Shown: positions 23,321 through 33,137, counted from the stretch's first letter. The stretch: DNA of 64,000 nt from Azorinus chamasolen (GCA_963576725.1 OY755237.1:64209423-64273422), one strand, 5' to 3'. Numbers and translations: made by a program. The notes: generated from the letters alone by a model not told the origin.

Positions 23321-23388
23321 GCAAACAGAGTAGCCCCAGATCAGACGGCTCCTATAGGAGCCGTCTGATCAGGATCTGATCTATCTGC
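23321..23388 (-). repeat. Type A core, 68 bp
   Basis: GCAAACAGAGTAGCCCCAGA, centre GGCTCCTATAGGAGCC, return GATCAGGATCTGATCTATCT. Reversed orientation, preceded by TTAACCCTTTCCTTCAAATA at 23282. Confidence 0.83.
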
Positions 23389-23602
23389 TAATGGGATAGA
23401 AATATATACAACATCGAATTCCATTAGCAAATACAGCAGACCCTGATCAGACGGCTAATAGGGAGTCTTCTGATCTGGGTTTAGTCTGTTTGCAAATGCG
23501 TGAAAATGCGTTTTTATATATAAATGAACATCGCGTAAGTTTGATCACATATGATATCTTGCATATGCAAACAGAGTAGCCCCAGATCAGACGGCTCCTA
23601 TA

Positions 23603-25070
23603 GGATCTGATCTATTTGCTAATGGAATAGAAATATCTACAATGTTCCATCTTCCACATTTCATTATCACTATTGTGCCATGAATATTCAGTACATACTG
23701 GAATTTGGAATAAATAGAACAGGGAATTGGTTACAGATTACACATTTTTTGTCTTTTTTTTTGGAATTTTGTATATCGTTCTGGTCCATTATATGTTTTA
23801 TCAATTTTACAAGTAGCGTTTGACGAACAATTAATCGATTACAAGCTGATAGGATTATAACAACAATACCCCCCTAGGGTCGTATACGATAACGGCACGT
23901 GGCATGCACAGTAGCTTTGCTTTAACCCTTTTCCTGTTAACCATTTCCCTCAATATAAAGGTGTTTTTATGTATCTGCAAACAGGGTAGACTTTCTAAAA
24001 GGGCTACAACAAGATTCCACCTTCCATTTATTGTGGTAACTATGTTTCAAAGAATATTCAGTAGGTAATAAAATGAGGAATAGACGTAGACTAGGGACAT
24101 TTCGAATAAAGGTTTATCAGTGGTCGTTAGACAATACCTAGGAAATTTAAATTGTCACTTTGTGAGATTTATAAAAATATTTTACAGAGATACTTTATCA
24201 ATTTTACAAGACGCGTTTAAACCCATTCCTCCATAAATACACCTTTCTATTCAAGTGCATACAGAGTAGACCCACATCACACGGCGCCTATAGGAACCGT
24301 CTGATCAGGATCTGATCTATTTGCTAATGGAATAAAAATATCTACAATGTTCCATCTTCCACATTTCATTATCACTGTTGTGCCCATGAATATTCAGTAC
24401 ATACTGGAATTTGGAATAAATAGAACAGGGAAAGGGTCAACAGATTACACATATATCGTCATTTTTCAATTGCTGATTTATGTGCTTAATGCAATACTAT
24501 ATTTTGTTTATGTTATGATATCTAAATAAGTTTCTGGTCCAATATATGTTTTATTAATTTTACAAATAGCGTTTGACGAACAATTAATCGGTTACAAGCT
24601 GATAGGATTATGACAACAATACCCCCCAGGGTCGTATACGATAACGGCACGTGGCATGCACAGTAGCTTTGCTTTAACCCTTTTCCTGTTAACCATTTCC
24701 CTCAATATAAAGGTGTTTTTATGTATCTGCAAACAGGGTAGACTTTCTAAAAGGGCTACAATGTTCCACCTTTCATTTATTGTGGTAACTATTTTGCCAT
24801 GAATATTCAGTAGGTAATAACACGAGGAATAAACGTATGCTAGGGACATTTCGAAATAAACGTATACTAAGGACATTTCGAATAACAGTAGAACATATCG
24901 AGGGCTTGGTGCAAAACTATTCTAACTCCTTCACGAAGTGAAGGAGTTAGAATAGTTTTGCACCAAGCCCTCGATATGTCGTTGGACAATACCTAGGAAA
25001 TTTAAATTTATACTTTGTGCGATTTATATGAATATTTTACAGGGAAACTTTATCAATATTACAAGGCCAA
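23603..25070 (+). repeat. Two-copy tandem duplication (about 23603-24213 and 24308-25070)
   Basis: Both copies run GGATCTGATCTATTTGCTAA, GACGAACAATTAATCG, GGGTCGTATACGATAACGGC, CTCAATATAAAGGTGTTTTT and GACAATACCTAGGAAATTTA in the same order, 705-753 bp apart. The second copy has extra material, including the H palindrome. An older pair of about 130 bp also repeats at 23031 and 23420. Confidence 0.85.
24893..24979. repeat. Type H perfect palindrome
   Basis: ACATATCGAGGGCTTGGTGC into AACTCCTTCACGAAGTGAAG and back, 87 bp with essentially no mismatches. It is absent from the equivalent place in the first tandem copy (near 24120), so it inserted after the duplication. A second, internally deleted copy is at 51316-51370. 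Confidence 0.9.
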
Positions 25071-25286
25071 CAACTGTACACGCATTTGCAATCAGAGTAG
25101 ACCGAGATCAGTTGACTCCGAAAAGAGTCGTCTAATGTGAATCTGCCCTGTTTCCTTGAAATGATATAGTTCTGATATACTATTTCATTGAATATCCAGT
25201 ATGATTGTATTTTGGGAAAAAAAGGAAAAGGGCTAAAGTATGTCTGGTTTACGCTCAAGGTTTAGTTTCATTAAAAGTGTACGAAC

Positions 25287-25489
25287 CTGACAAGTGCTGC
25301 ATTGACGTCGTAATTTTCCCCATTGAAGGCACAAGTCCGGCAAACGAATCTAAGATGTGCTGGCTTCCAACATAAGGCTATGTCCTCATTAATTCCATGG
25401 CACTCACAGTGTACAGAAGATTTACAAAAAAAACACTGAAGCAATTCACTCTTCACACTCCTCAAGGAACAGTCAGAACAAGTATCCAT
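25287..25489 (-). CDS. MULE transposase exon 1: N-terminal PHD-type zinc finger
   Basis: Starts at ATG 25489 (MDTCSDCSLRSVKSELLQC). Cys4, Cys7, Cys19, Cys22, His27, Cys30, Cys50 and Cys53 fit the Cys4-His-Cys3 PHD-finger spacing. Sixty-seven codons plus AG run to a donor CAG|GTTCGT, non-ideal at +3 to +5. Splicing to the acceptor at 21904 gives Arg then LTLERLSRKRN, in frame with the main exon. With the severed tail the whole protein would be about 1,050 residues. PHD fingers read histone tails, so a targeting role is conceivable but unproven. It could be a separate small gene, but the matching phase and position inside the TIRs favour exon 1. Confidence 0.68.
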
Positions 25490-26399
25490 GATTGAATTGT
25501 AATAAAAGATAGTATATAGTATGATGTAATTGTAAATATGGGAAGAAGTGAAGTTATGTCTTCCATTTTATACGTTTTTGATACTCAAAGTTTGCTTATT
25601 AACGTTTGTACTATTAAAAACCGGTTTGTTTCAAACTATCAATCAACTAATTAGTAATTGACCGATCCAAAACAAACGGATTAATACATCCCGGGTATAA
25701 AAACGAAAGGTTTGAAAACACAGAAGTGTGAAGTGATTGCATGTAATAGGTGTGCCAAACTGATAATCGATTTTAAAAATCAAACAGATATTGTGACATT
25801 GTCTGCCTTTAATTTCAATTGGCGAAGTATTAATAATCTCGGCATGCAGGTGATAATAGAGAAGTAATCATCTTCTTTGTGTTCTTTGTAATAAAAAAAC
25901 CCCGCCTTTCTTTGTTTTTAAATGACATTTTCTGCCGAACAAATAACCACATTTTCACAGAATCGGTATTCTGCATTACGCGAAAAACAACACATATTTT
26001 AATATTTATATCTACATTTGTTTTAAATTTTGAATACATGGTAATTATATTAATTTATCGAGGTAATAGTTAATAATAATTTTAGATAAGCCTTTGCGTG
26101 TCTTCAACACATTAAGAAAGAAGGTTAAACTCGCGCACAGTTATTAGTCTAATGTCGATTCTGGTTACGATCATGACTACGTACGCTTCTAGTCACTGAA
26201 CTTCGATGTCATTTCCGCTTTTTTTATTTATAAAAAACCGTACAAGTGAATTAATATTTTCTGGGTTTATCATAGAATTGTGATTATTCATACGAATTGG
26301 ATCCACACGGAGAGCTTTCAATGTTGATTCTATGAGCGCACGGTAAGAGCACGGCCGAGGAAAATATATAACAGGTCGCGAAACATTCAGCATTAAGTC
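25490..26399. other. MULE 5' region between transposase start and right TIR
   Basis: AT-rich. It should contain the transposase promoter, but I see no clear TATA or initiator placement. Short frames at 25830-26073 and 26193-26393 have no recognisable homology and I do not call them. Confidence 0.5.
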
Positions 26400-26596
26400 A
26401 TATAACTGTTACATTTTCACATTTACATGAACTTTTTTGTTCAGATTTCAATCAATCTTACTTGAAATTATGAATATACATCAAATGAAAGCTGAAACAG
26501 TTCTTAATGAAGCCGATTCTGGTAAATGCATGTCGATTCCGGCCGATTCCGACCGATTCCTGTAAATCAGGCCGATTCCTGTAAATCGTGTGACCG
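26400..26596 (-). repeat. Right terminal inverted repeat of the MULE
   Basis: Complement of the left end: ends CCTGTAAATCGTGTGACC. The GGCCGATTCC unit arrangement is the same as on the left, with a single-base change and one small indel at the inner edge (AACAGTTATA against AAGTTATA). Confidence 0.9.
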
Positions 26597-26715
26597 GTAT
26601 GTAGGATCATCTGATGGTTTTCTACCAAGATTTTTCAAATTATGCAATCTGTCATTGAAATCATTAATCTGTTACGAACAGGTGAGCGATTAAGGGCCAT
26701 CATGGCCCTCTTGTT
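26597..26715 (+). mobile_element. Right end of the outer satellite element
   Basis: Resumes a 155-bp unit (GTATGTAGGATCATCTGATG), then CAGGTGAGCGATTAAGGGCC, an ATCAT loop, and GGCCCTCTTGTTT. It is the continuation of 12903-14796 across the MULE insertion. Confidence 0.78.
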
Positions 26716-26797
26716 TATGAATTAGTGGATATCTATGGAAACAGTTTGTATCTAGATGACATACAGAATAACTGAATCTCATCAGGATCTAAACTGT

Positions 26798-27104
26798 TTA
26801 ACCCTTTACTCCATGAATATTTATGTAAGAAATAATGACATCATGAATATTAATAAGATTGTTAACCCTTTACTCCATAAATGTGTCTTTCTACATCTTT
26901 GCAAACAGAGTAGACCCAGATCAGACGGCTCCTGTAGGAGCTGTCTGATCTGGGTCTGTTCTGTTTGCTTTTGATGTAGTATAATTATGAGTGTACAGTT
27001 TCTATCACAATAAAACATTTTGTTCATAGCGCCATTAAAAAACTTCAGTGAATTAATATTCATGATGTCACTTTTCTAGCCTGAATGTTCAAATAGGGTA
27101 AAGA
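26798..27104 (-). repeat. Type A element carrying another, reversed A element (core 26901-26968)
   Basis: An A left end (26798, TTAACCCTTTACTCCATG) runs to GAATATTAATAAGATTG. A second TTAACCCTTTACTCCATA then begins at 26862 with the short flank first. Core, then reversed long flank with GAATTAATATTCATGATGTC. Confidence 0.78.
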
Positions 27105-27229
27105 GTATCAGACACTTTGGAATTGTTGAAATGCTGAGCTACTGATCAGTGTTTTAATTGGATCCAGTGATTGCATAGGAAATGTCCAAAGAGTTCGATT
27201 GGCCGCTCCAGATGGATGAACATGGAAAT

Positions 27230-27477
27230 GTTAACCATTTACTTGATGAATATTCGTGTAGGAAATGAATGACATCATTAATATTAATTAGCTGAAATCT
27301 TATAATGGCATATGAACACCATATGTTTTTGCCATGGCACAAAGTAATGAGTCCTTTCTATATTATTTCATGAGCAGACAGCAGACCCTAATCAGACAGC
27401 TCCTGTAGGAGCCATCTGATCTGGGTCTACTCTGTTTGTAAAAGCATGAAAAGGTGTTTCTATGAGGTAAGGTGTTA
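27230..27477 (+). repeat. Type A TTAA element, core 27371-27438
   Basis: Left flank with GAATATTCGTGTAGG and GACATCATTAATATTAATTA, then GCAGACCCTAATCAGACAGC with a CTCCTGTAGGAG centre. It ends TATGAGGTAAGGTGTTAG. Confidence 0.83.
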
Positions 27478-27596
27478 GCAAAAGTAATGCAGAAAGCTCC
27501 TTTTCTGCATTATTTTCATCCTGCATTAAGTTTCCACCAGTCTCAAAGAATGACAATAGAGACCTTGTTTGTTTTGGCAGACAGCTGTTGAGAGGT

Positions 27597-27837
27597 TTAA
27601 TCCTCTACTCCATGAATATTTATGTAAGAAATAATCACGGCATGAATATTAATTAGACTAATTTTTATAACAACACAGGAATTCTTGTCTATGGCAGAAC
27701 TTGTAGAATCATAACTATATTATTTTTTAAGCAAACAGAGCAGACCCTGATCAGATGGCTCCTAGAGGAGCCATCTGATCTGGGTCTACTCTGTTTGCAA
27801 AGGCATAGAAAGGTGTATTGATGGAGTAAAGGGTTAA
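27597..27837 (+). repeat. Type A TTAA element, complete, core 27731-27798
   Basis: TTAATCCTCTACTCCATGAA to ATGGAGTAAAGGGTTAA. The 68-bp core has a symmetric ATGGCTCCTAGAGGAGCCAT centre and the two orientation-marking mismatches. Confidence 0.88.
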
Positions 27838-28217
27838 CTTTGATTGTCTACGTGCATTTGACTGTCTACGTGCATTCTCAGGCTCTCTTGTCCTAGTGTT
27901 GTTTAGTCAGCTGTGTCTGACTTGGACCCCAATTTATTACTGTAGCTTATCAGTATTTAGTTAAAACAGTGTGACCCCTTTTAGTTATAGTAGACTTTCC
28001 CATTCTTGTATAGTTAAATCATCCTACTAAATCATCAGGAACTAAAGAAGTAATATAATTTTTTTAAATAATTTGTAAGTATCATCATATTATATAACTA
28101 GATTCTGGTCAAGTATATTGAACTATTTAGTGCAAATGTCAGTTCTTTGGGGTTATTTGCAAGATCATTGGTTTGCCATCAGCACAGTAAAAGTTTTGAA
28201 CTTGAAAAAGCATGACC

Positions 28218-28442
28218 TTAACACTTTCAACACCGAATTTTCAAATGGACTATTCTAAATTTCAAACAGATCAAGCTTACTGTGAATATTCAAGGACTTT
28301 TAAAAGAAAAGTGAAACTTGATAAATAGTGTGGATCTGCACTGATGAGAGGGCTCCTGTAGGTGTCCTCTGATATGGGTCTGCACTGTTTGCAAAGGACA
28401 TTTGTGACTCAGTTCTCACATTAAAAGGGTTAGGTTTTATAT
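28218..28442 (+). repeat. Type E element
   Basis: TTAACACTTTCAACACCGAA, TTTTCAAATGGACTATTC and GTGAATATTCAAGGAC, then a core with CTGATGAGAGGGCTCCTGTA and TCTGCACTGTTTGC. It ends ACATTAAAAGGGTTAG. Confidence 0.8.
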
Positions 28443-28595
28443 GTATAGATACCGACTGTGACTTTTAACATTTCCAGTAGAGATAGATACTAGCTTTGTT
28501 TAGAAGTACCGATGATAGGAACAGTGGTCATAAATGAAGTACAAAAAGTCTTTTTGGATTTATGTGACACACAGTCTGTATATATTTTTGTTTGT

Positions 28596-28735
28596 CATTT
28601 TTAGCTCATCTGAGTATGCTCAGGTGAGGTTTTGTGATTGCATATCTTTCAGTGTGTTTCTGTACATCCGTACATTTGTCTGTCCATCTATCCATCCGTC
28701 AACAGTTGCTTTAACCTCTCTCATATAATATAAAA
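28596..28735 (+). mobile_element. Left-end fragment of a third satellite-type element
   Basis: TTTTTAGCTCATCTGAGTAT and GCTCAGGTGAG hairpin, then TCCGTACATTTGTCTGTCC. No 155-bp units follow, so it is truncated. Confidence 0.6.
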
Positions 28736-29237
28736 GCCTATTCACACATTTGCAAACAGATTTGACCAAGACAAGAAAACTCCTATAGGAGCTGTCTGAT
28801 ATAGAGGATCTGTCGCGAGTTGTCTTTTAAGATCACATGTTCCTAAACGAGCCTTTGGCGAGCTTAATAACATTTTCTTAGTGAGTTTAGCAACATGTGA
28901 CCACGAGCGTCAGATTCCTTTTCTCACATAAACAAACAGTGTAGATCTAGATCTATTTTCGCCCTTTTAATGATATGTAAACATCGGTTTTCCCCCAGTT
29001 TAACGTCATATTATGACGTCATACATATTCTAAAATGTTCTTACACGTGTTAATGATAAGAAAATCTTAATTCTAAAGTGATTTTACACGTGTTAATGAT
29101 AAGAAAATCTTAACCCATTGTTCTAACCCGGAGATAATGGAAGTTATGTGAGAAAAGGGTCTACTCTGTTTGCTTGTAGTATAATTATGTCTCCCCCCAT
29201 ATTTATATGGGGGAGACATATTGTTTTCGTGAGAGTT

Positions 29238-29268
<31 letters not shown>

Positions 29269-30625
29269 CGTCCGTCCGTCTGTCCGTCTGTCCGTCACAC
29301 TTTTTGTCCGGACGATAACTTCAATATGCCTGATGCCAGTTGATTGAAACTTCATATATGGAAAGAGCATAATGAGAGGAAGTGTCATGCACAAGGTCCA
29401 TAACTCTGGCTTCACTAATATTGGAGTTATTGCCCTTTGTAAAAAAAATCACACTTTTTTGTCCGGACGATAACTCCTATATGGCTCATGCCATTGGATT
29501 GAAACTTCATATATGGAAAGATCATGAGGAGAGGAAGTGTCATGCACAAGGTCCATAACTCTGCCTTCACTAATATTGGAGTTATTGCCCTTTGTAAAAA
29601 ATATCATACTTTTTTGTCCGGACAATAACTTCAATATGCCTGATGCCAGTTGATTGAAACTTCATATATTGAAAGAGAATAATTAGAGGAAGTGTCATGC
29701 AGAAGGTACATAACTCTGGCTTCACTAATATAGGAGTTATTGCCCTTTGTAAAAAAAATCACACTTTTTTGTCCGGACGATAACTTCTATATGGCTCTTG
29801 CCATTGGATTGAAACTTCATATATGGAAAGATCATAACGAGAGGAAGTGTCATACACAAGGTTCATAACTCTGGCTTCACTAATATTGGAGTTATTGCCC
29901 TTTGTAAAAAAATCACAATTTTTTGTCCGGATGATTACTCCTATGTGACACATGCCATTGGAGTGAAACTTCATACATGGAACGATCATGATAAGAGAAA
30001 GTGTCATGCGTAAGATCCTTAACTCGAGCTTCAATAAATTTAGAGTTATTGCCCCGTGTACATTTGTTTAATTCTTTCTTGTCCAGACGGTAACTCCTAC
30101 ATGGCTCTTGCCATCGTATTGAAACTTCATACATGGAAAGAGCATGATGAGAGAAAGTGTCATGAACAAGGGCCATAATTCTGGCTTCAATACTTTTGGA
30201 GTTATTGCCCTTTGTTACATTTTTTGGCCGATCAATAACTCCTGTTCGACTGATGCTATTGGAATGATATTTTATTTTTGGAAAGAGCATGATGAAAGTA
30301 AGTGTCATGCACAAGGGCCATAAATATGGTATCAGTATTTTTGGAGTTATTAGCTGTTATCATTTTCATCTTGAAAAATGTAGTGTGGAAAACGCATAAT
30401 GAGGGGAAGTATCATTTATCAAGACCATAACATTTTTAGTGATTTCCCTTTACATAGTGTTTTTATTAGAGGGGAGACATCAGTTTTTGTGACAAAAACC
30501 TCTAGTATGGATTGTTTTTGCCTGGGCTAAAGTATCCAGTGTAAATATGCTATTATAAAAATGCAGTGAATATATATTCATGATGGCATTATTTTTTGCA
30601 TGAATATTAAACAGGGAAAGGGTTA
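28730..30625 (-). repeat. Type A element split by two successive insertions
   Basis: A reversed A core (28750 on, CTCCTATAGGAGCTGTCTGA) is broken at about 28792 and resumes as GGGTCTACTCTGTTTGCTTG at about 29157. It breaks again at 29186 and resumes at 30506 (AGTATGGATTGTTTTTGCC), ending ACAGGGAAAGGGTTAA. The first insert (about 355 bp) is unclassified and has a 36-bp direct repeat (TTACACGTGTTAATGATAAG twice). Confidence 0.68.
29186..30505 (+). mobile_element. Hairpin-ended satellite element of the GTCTCCCC type
   Basis: The left terminal palindrome is TATGTCTCCCCCCATA to TATGGGGGAGACATA (29186-29220). Next come GTCTGTCTGTCCGTCCGTCC tracts and seven units with spacings near 155 bp (155, 156, 154, 153, 156, 146) marked by TTTTGTCCGGACGATAACT. 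The right end is GTTTTTGTGACAAAAAC hairpin then CTCTAG, like a Helitron 3' end. Sequence is unrelated to the AGCTCACC type but the layout is the same. Open minus-strand frames across the units are repeat shadows. Confidence 0.78.
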
Positions 30626-30689
30626 AATGATGTTTTCTTCAAAACTACAAGGCAGAGTTAACAACATACTTGAACTTGTTTACTTACAG

Positions 30690-30831
30690 GCGATGGACAC
30701 GGGCAGCAGAACAGTGGCGACAGTACCACAAAGACATGGTCACTATGAGCAAATGGCTGACCGAGACTGAGAACAGACTAATGGAACTCAAGTTCATAAT
30801 GGACGCCAAAATCCAGGAAAAAGCGTACTCA
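30690..30831 (+). CDS. DMD: Dystrophin exon equivalent to human DMD exon 44
   Basis: Encodes the start of a new spectrin repeat: one base completing Arg, then RWTRAAEQWRQYHKDM and a helix with SKWLTETENRL, which carries the repeat's conserved Trp. Acceptor TTACTTACAG and donor GTAAGG flank it. At 142 bp it is two codons shorter than human exon 44 (148 bp), and both ends have the same phases (2 in, 0 out). The upstream intron is 29.5 kb, inflated by nested transposons, but the reading frame across it is intact. Confidence 0.93.
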
Positions 30832-30964
30832 GTAAGGAAACACTTGTATCATATAGTTACATGTACACTAAATATCCAAAGTATCTGGACATGCTTTTTT
30901 TTCTCCACTGGTTTGTTATCCTGAATAAGTCAAGTTGACACAATTTTAATAAGTTTGAATTTGA

Positions 30965-31193
30965 TTAACCCATATCTCCATAGGCTATATTTAGATCTAA
31001 CCACTTTGAATAAATCTACCGAAAAGGAGCATTAACTAGAGAAAAGGAAATTTTTAGAATTTTGTAATTTGAAACCATTGTGATAAATAGAGCATTTGCT
31101 CCTATTGGAGCAAATGCTCTATTTATCACAATGGTTTCAGCAGGTGATTTTTACAGAGGCGTAGAAAGGCGTGTTTATGGAGGAAAGGGTTAA
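30965..31193 (+). repeat. Type B TTAA element, complete, core 31071-31138
   Basis: TTAACCCATATCTCCATAGG to ATGGAGGAAAGGGTTAA. The core is a perfect 68-bp palindrome centred GCTCCTATTGGAGC except at the centre. Confidence 0.9.
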
Positions 31194-31433
31194 CAGAGTA
31201 GCAGATAGCACATATCCTGATAAAACTGCTTTGTCAGGTGCAGTTTGAGCAGGGTCTGCACTATTTGCCTAAGTTTGTTTTTTTCTGTCAGAAAGCTTAA
31301 GGTATTAAGACTTTAAATTCTTTTATAAATTTTAGTTACATGTATGTTGATTTAGAGGAGAGGTCAGGTTATTAGTAAATAAATGATATCTTTCGGAAAA
31401 CCAGAATGCAAAAAGTCCTTTCTCCACATGGCA

Positions 31434-32290
31434 TGCAGAGGAGTGATTCCAATGTTTGTGTTCCTCTGGTTTGATAGTTGCATTATATGACTGCTCTAGG
31501 ATAGCTAGTGATTTCTGTGTTTGTGTTCCTCTGGTTTGATGGTTGCCTTACATGGCATGATTATGCGGAGGATAGCTAGTGATTGCAATGTTTGTGTTCC
31601 CCTGGTTTGATGGCTGTCTTACATTATTATGCAGAGGATAGATTGTGATTGCAATGTTTGAGTTCCGCTGGTTTGATAGTTGCCATACATGATAGGATTA
31701 TGCAGAGGATAGCTTGTGATTGCTATGTTTGTGTTCCTCTGGTTTGATGGTTGCCTTATATGATTAAGCTCTAGGATAGCTAGTGATTGCAATGTTTTTG
31801 TTCCTCTGGTTTCATGGGTTCCTTACATGATTACGAAGAGGATAGCTTGTGATTGCAATGTTTGAGTTCCACTGGTTTGATGGTTGCCTTACATGATTAT
31901 GCAGAGGATAGCTAGTGATTGCAATGTTTGTGTTCCACTGGTTTGATGGCTGCCTTACATGCTTATGCAGAGGATAGTTAGTGATTGCAATGTTTGAGTT
32001 CCACTGGTTTGATGGTTGCCTTGCATGACATGATTATGCAAAGGATAGCAAGTGATTGCAATGTTTGTGTGCCTCTGGTTTGATGGCTGCCTTACATTAT
32101 TATGCAGAGGATAGTTAGTGATTGCAATGTTTGAGTTCCACTGGTTTGATGGTTGCCTTGCATGACATGATTATGCAAAGGATAGCAAGTGATTGCAATG
32201 TTTTTGTGCCTCTGGTTTGATGGCTGCCTTACATTATTATGTAAGTGATTGCAATGTTTGTGCTCCACTGGTTTGATGGTTGCCTGAAAT
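31434..32290 (+). repeat. Minisatellite, about 13 units of 55-71 bp
   Basis: GTGATTGCAATGTTTG recurs at about 31443, 31508, 31579, 31645, 31716, 31783, 31849, 31914, 31981, 32052, 32118, 32189 and 32244. Units carry TTCCTCTGGTTTGATGG. The stretch at 31981 repeats at 32118 as a two-unit (137-bp) block, a recent higher-order duplication. Confidence 0.93.
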
Positions 32291-32628
32291 GATTACACAA
32301 AGAATAAATAGAGAATATCGGAGAAATACAGGAAGTATTCTTAAAAAAAGATCTGATTTTCTTGCCACTGTATTTATGCTAAAAGACTGAATTATGATAA
32401 CAGATTTGTTCTTTAAACCACTTGCTGAATTGAGACACCTTTTCACATCTTTACACACAAAGTAGACCCAGATTAGTTAGCTCGTGTAGGAGCTATCTGA
32501 TGAGGCTCAGCCATTGCTAACAAGTCCTATGTTCATAAAACTTTATAAAATTTCAACCAAATATTCATGATTTCATATGTCTTACAATTTTTGTGGTAGT
32601 ATTGGCATATGATGGCATACTGACATTC

Positions 32629-32827
32629 AGTAAAACCACTCTAAACTGAACAATCGAGTAAATATCACTGTTAAAGACCAGGTTGCAGTTTAATGCAGGG
32701 TGAAAGTCATGCAGAAAGCTCCTCGAGGAGCTTTCTGCATGACTTTCACCCTGCATTAAGCCACCTGCCCTTAAAGTGTCTAAATCATTCTCTTCTAGAA
32801 TTCCAGTTCAGAAGTGTTTTACTGTAC
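32629..32827. repeat. Type F palindromic element
   Basis: CAGTAAAACCACTCTAAACT to AGTTCAGAAGTGTTTTACTG. The hairpin GAAAGTCATGCAGAAAGCTC, CTCGAG centre, is perfect for about 35 bp per arm. Confidence 0.85.
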
Positions 32828-32961
32828 ATTGTTTGCTACAGCACCCAGAAATGAGACAGGGAAAATGAGAATGAATCAAGTATAGTGCCACTGCTCTATT
32901 TGAAATCCTATTTGCTTGAAATTTGTTCGAGGAATTTCAGAATTTCTTGTTTATATTTTAG

Positions 32962-33137
32962 GACTTGGAACTCAGTACCCGAGATCATCAGGGCATTGTC
33001 AACAGCATGAACGCAGCTGGTAATGAGATTATACGTCAATCTGCGGCGCCGGACTCCAGCAAACTACGAGAGAAACTGGAAGCAATCAACCACCGCTGGC
33101 AAAACATTTGTGCTGAAGTCCTAAACAGGCAGGAAAG
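32962..33137 (+). CDS. DMD: Dystrophin exon equivalent to human DMD exon 45
   Basis: Encodes DLELSTRDHQGIV through NAAGNEIIRQS and INHRWQNICAEVLNRQE, helices B and C of the repeat opened by the previous exon. NATGEEIIQQS and LRWQEVC are the recalled human counterparts. It is 176 bp, as in human, with phase 0 in and phase 2 out. Acceptor is TATATTTTAG and donor GTACAA, the latter weak at +5. The intron before it holds a 65-71 bp minisatellite and one B element. Confidence 0.93.

Larger units (their letters stand above)
21904..25286 (-). other. Probable transposase intron, filled with palindromes and duplications
   Basis: Acceptor at 21904-21905 and proposed donor (CAG|GTTCGT) at 25286. Contents: decayed A elements about 22016-22270 and 22575-22725, a TIR element 22276-22545, several A cores (about 23040, 23321-23388, 23425, 24255), a tandem duplication 23603-25070 and the H palindrome 24893-24979. 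No other coding sequence seen. Confidence 0.65.
14797..26596 (-). mobile_element. Mutator-like (MULE) transposon of about 11.8 kb with terminal inverted repeats
   Basis: Starts GGTCACACGATTTACAGG and ends with its complement CCTGTAAATCGTGTGACC(G). GTATGTAGG flanks both sides (14788-14796 and 26597-26605), a 9-bp target duplication typical of Mutator elements, in the middle of a 155-bp satellite unit. The terminal repeats are about 197 bp and nearly identical, suggesting recent insertion. Inside is a minus-strand transposase gene: exon 1 at 25287-25489, exon 2 at about 19147-21903, severed tail at 16173-16373. The interior has been swollen by a satellite element and by A, D and other palindromes. 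Confidence 0.88.
26716..30689. other. Dystrophin intron 43, last part
   Basis: Contains a D-like hairpin (about 26739-26799), an A element with another A inside (26798-27104), A 27230-27477, an F fragment 27480-27540, A 27597-27837, E 28218-28442, a satellite-element end fragment about 28596-28735, and a triple nest 28730-30625. 27840-28210 has nothing recognisable. Confidence 0.65.
30832..32961. other. Dystrophin intron 44
   Basis: Contains B 30965-31193, an L-type relic about 31198-31270, a 13-unit minisatellite about 31434-32290, a reversed A relic about 32400-32580 and F about 32629-32827. No coding sequence. Confidence 0.7.

Noticed and set aside
24347..24529. A short hydrophobic frame in the tandem duplication
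   Set aside because: The equivalent frame is not kept in the other copy, and the sequence is A-element flank.
25287..25489. An independent small zinc-finger gene
   Set aside because: It lies inside the MULE on the same strand, and its end phase and donor match the acceptor before the OTU-MULE exon, so I treat it as exon 1.
29203..30314. Several minus-strand open frames of 60-133 codons
   Set aside because: All are frames through the tandem units of the GTCTCCCC element and repeat the same peptide with each unit.
31434..32290. Regularly spaced repeats suggestive of a CRISPR array
   Set aside because: Units are contiguous diverged tandem copies without unique spacers, and the host is a eukaryote with introns. 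It is a minisatellite.
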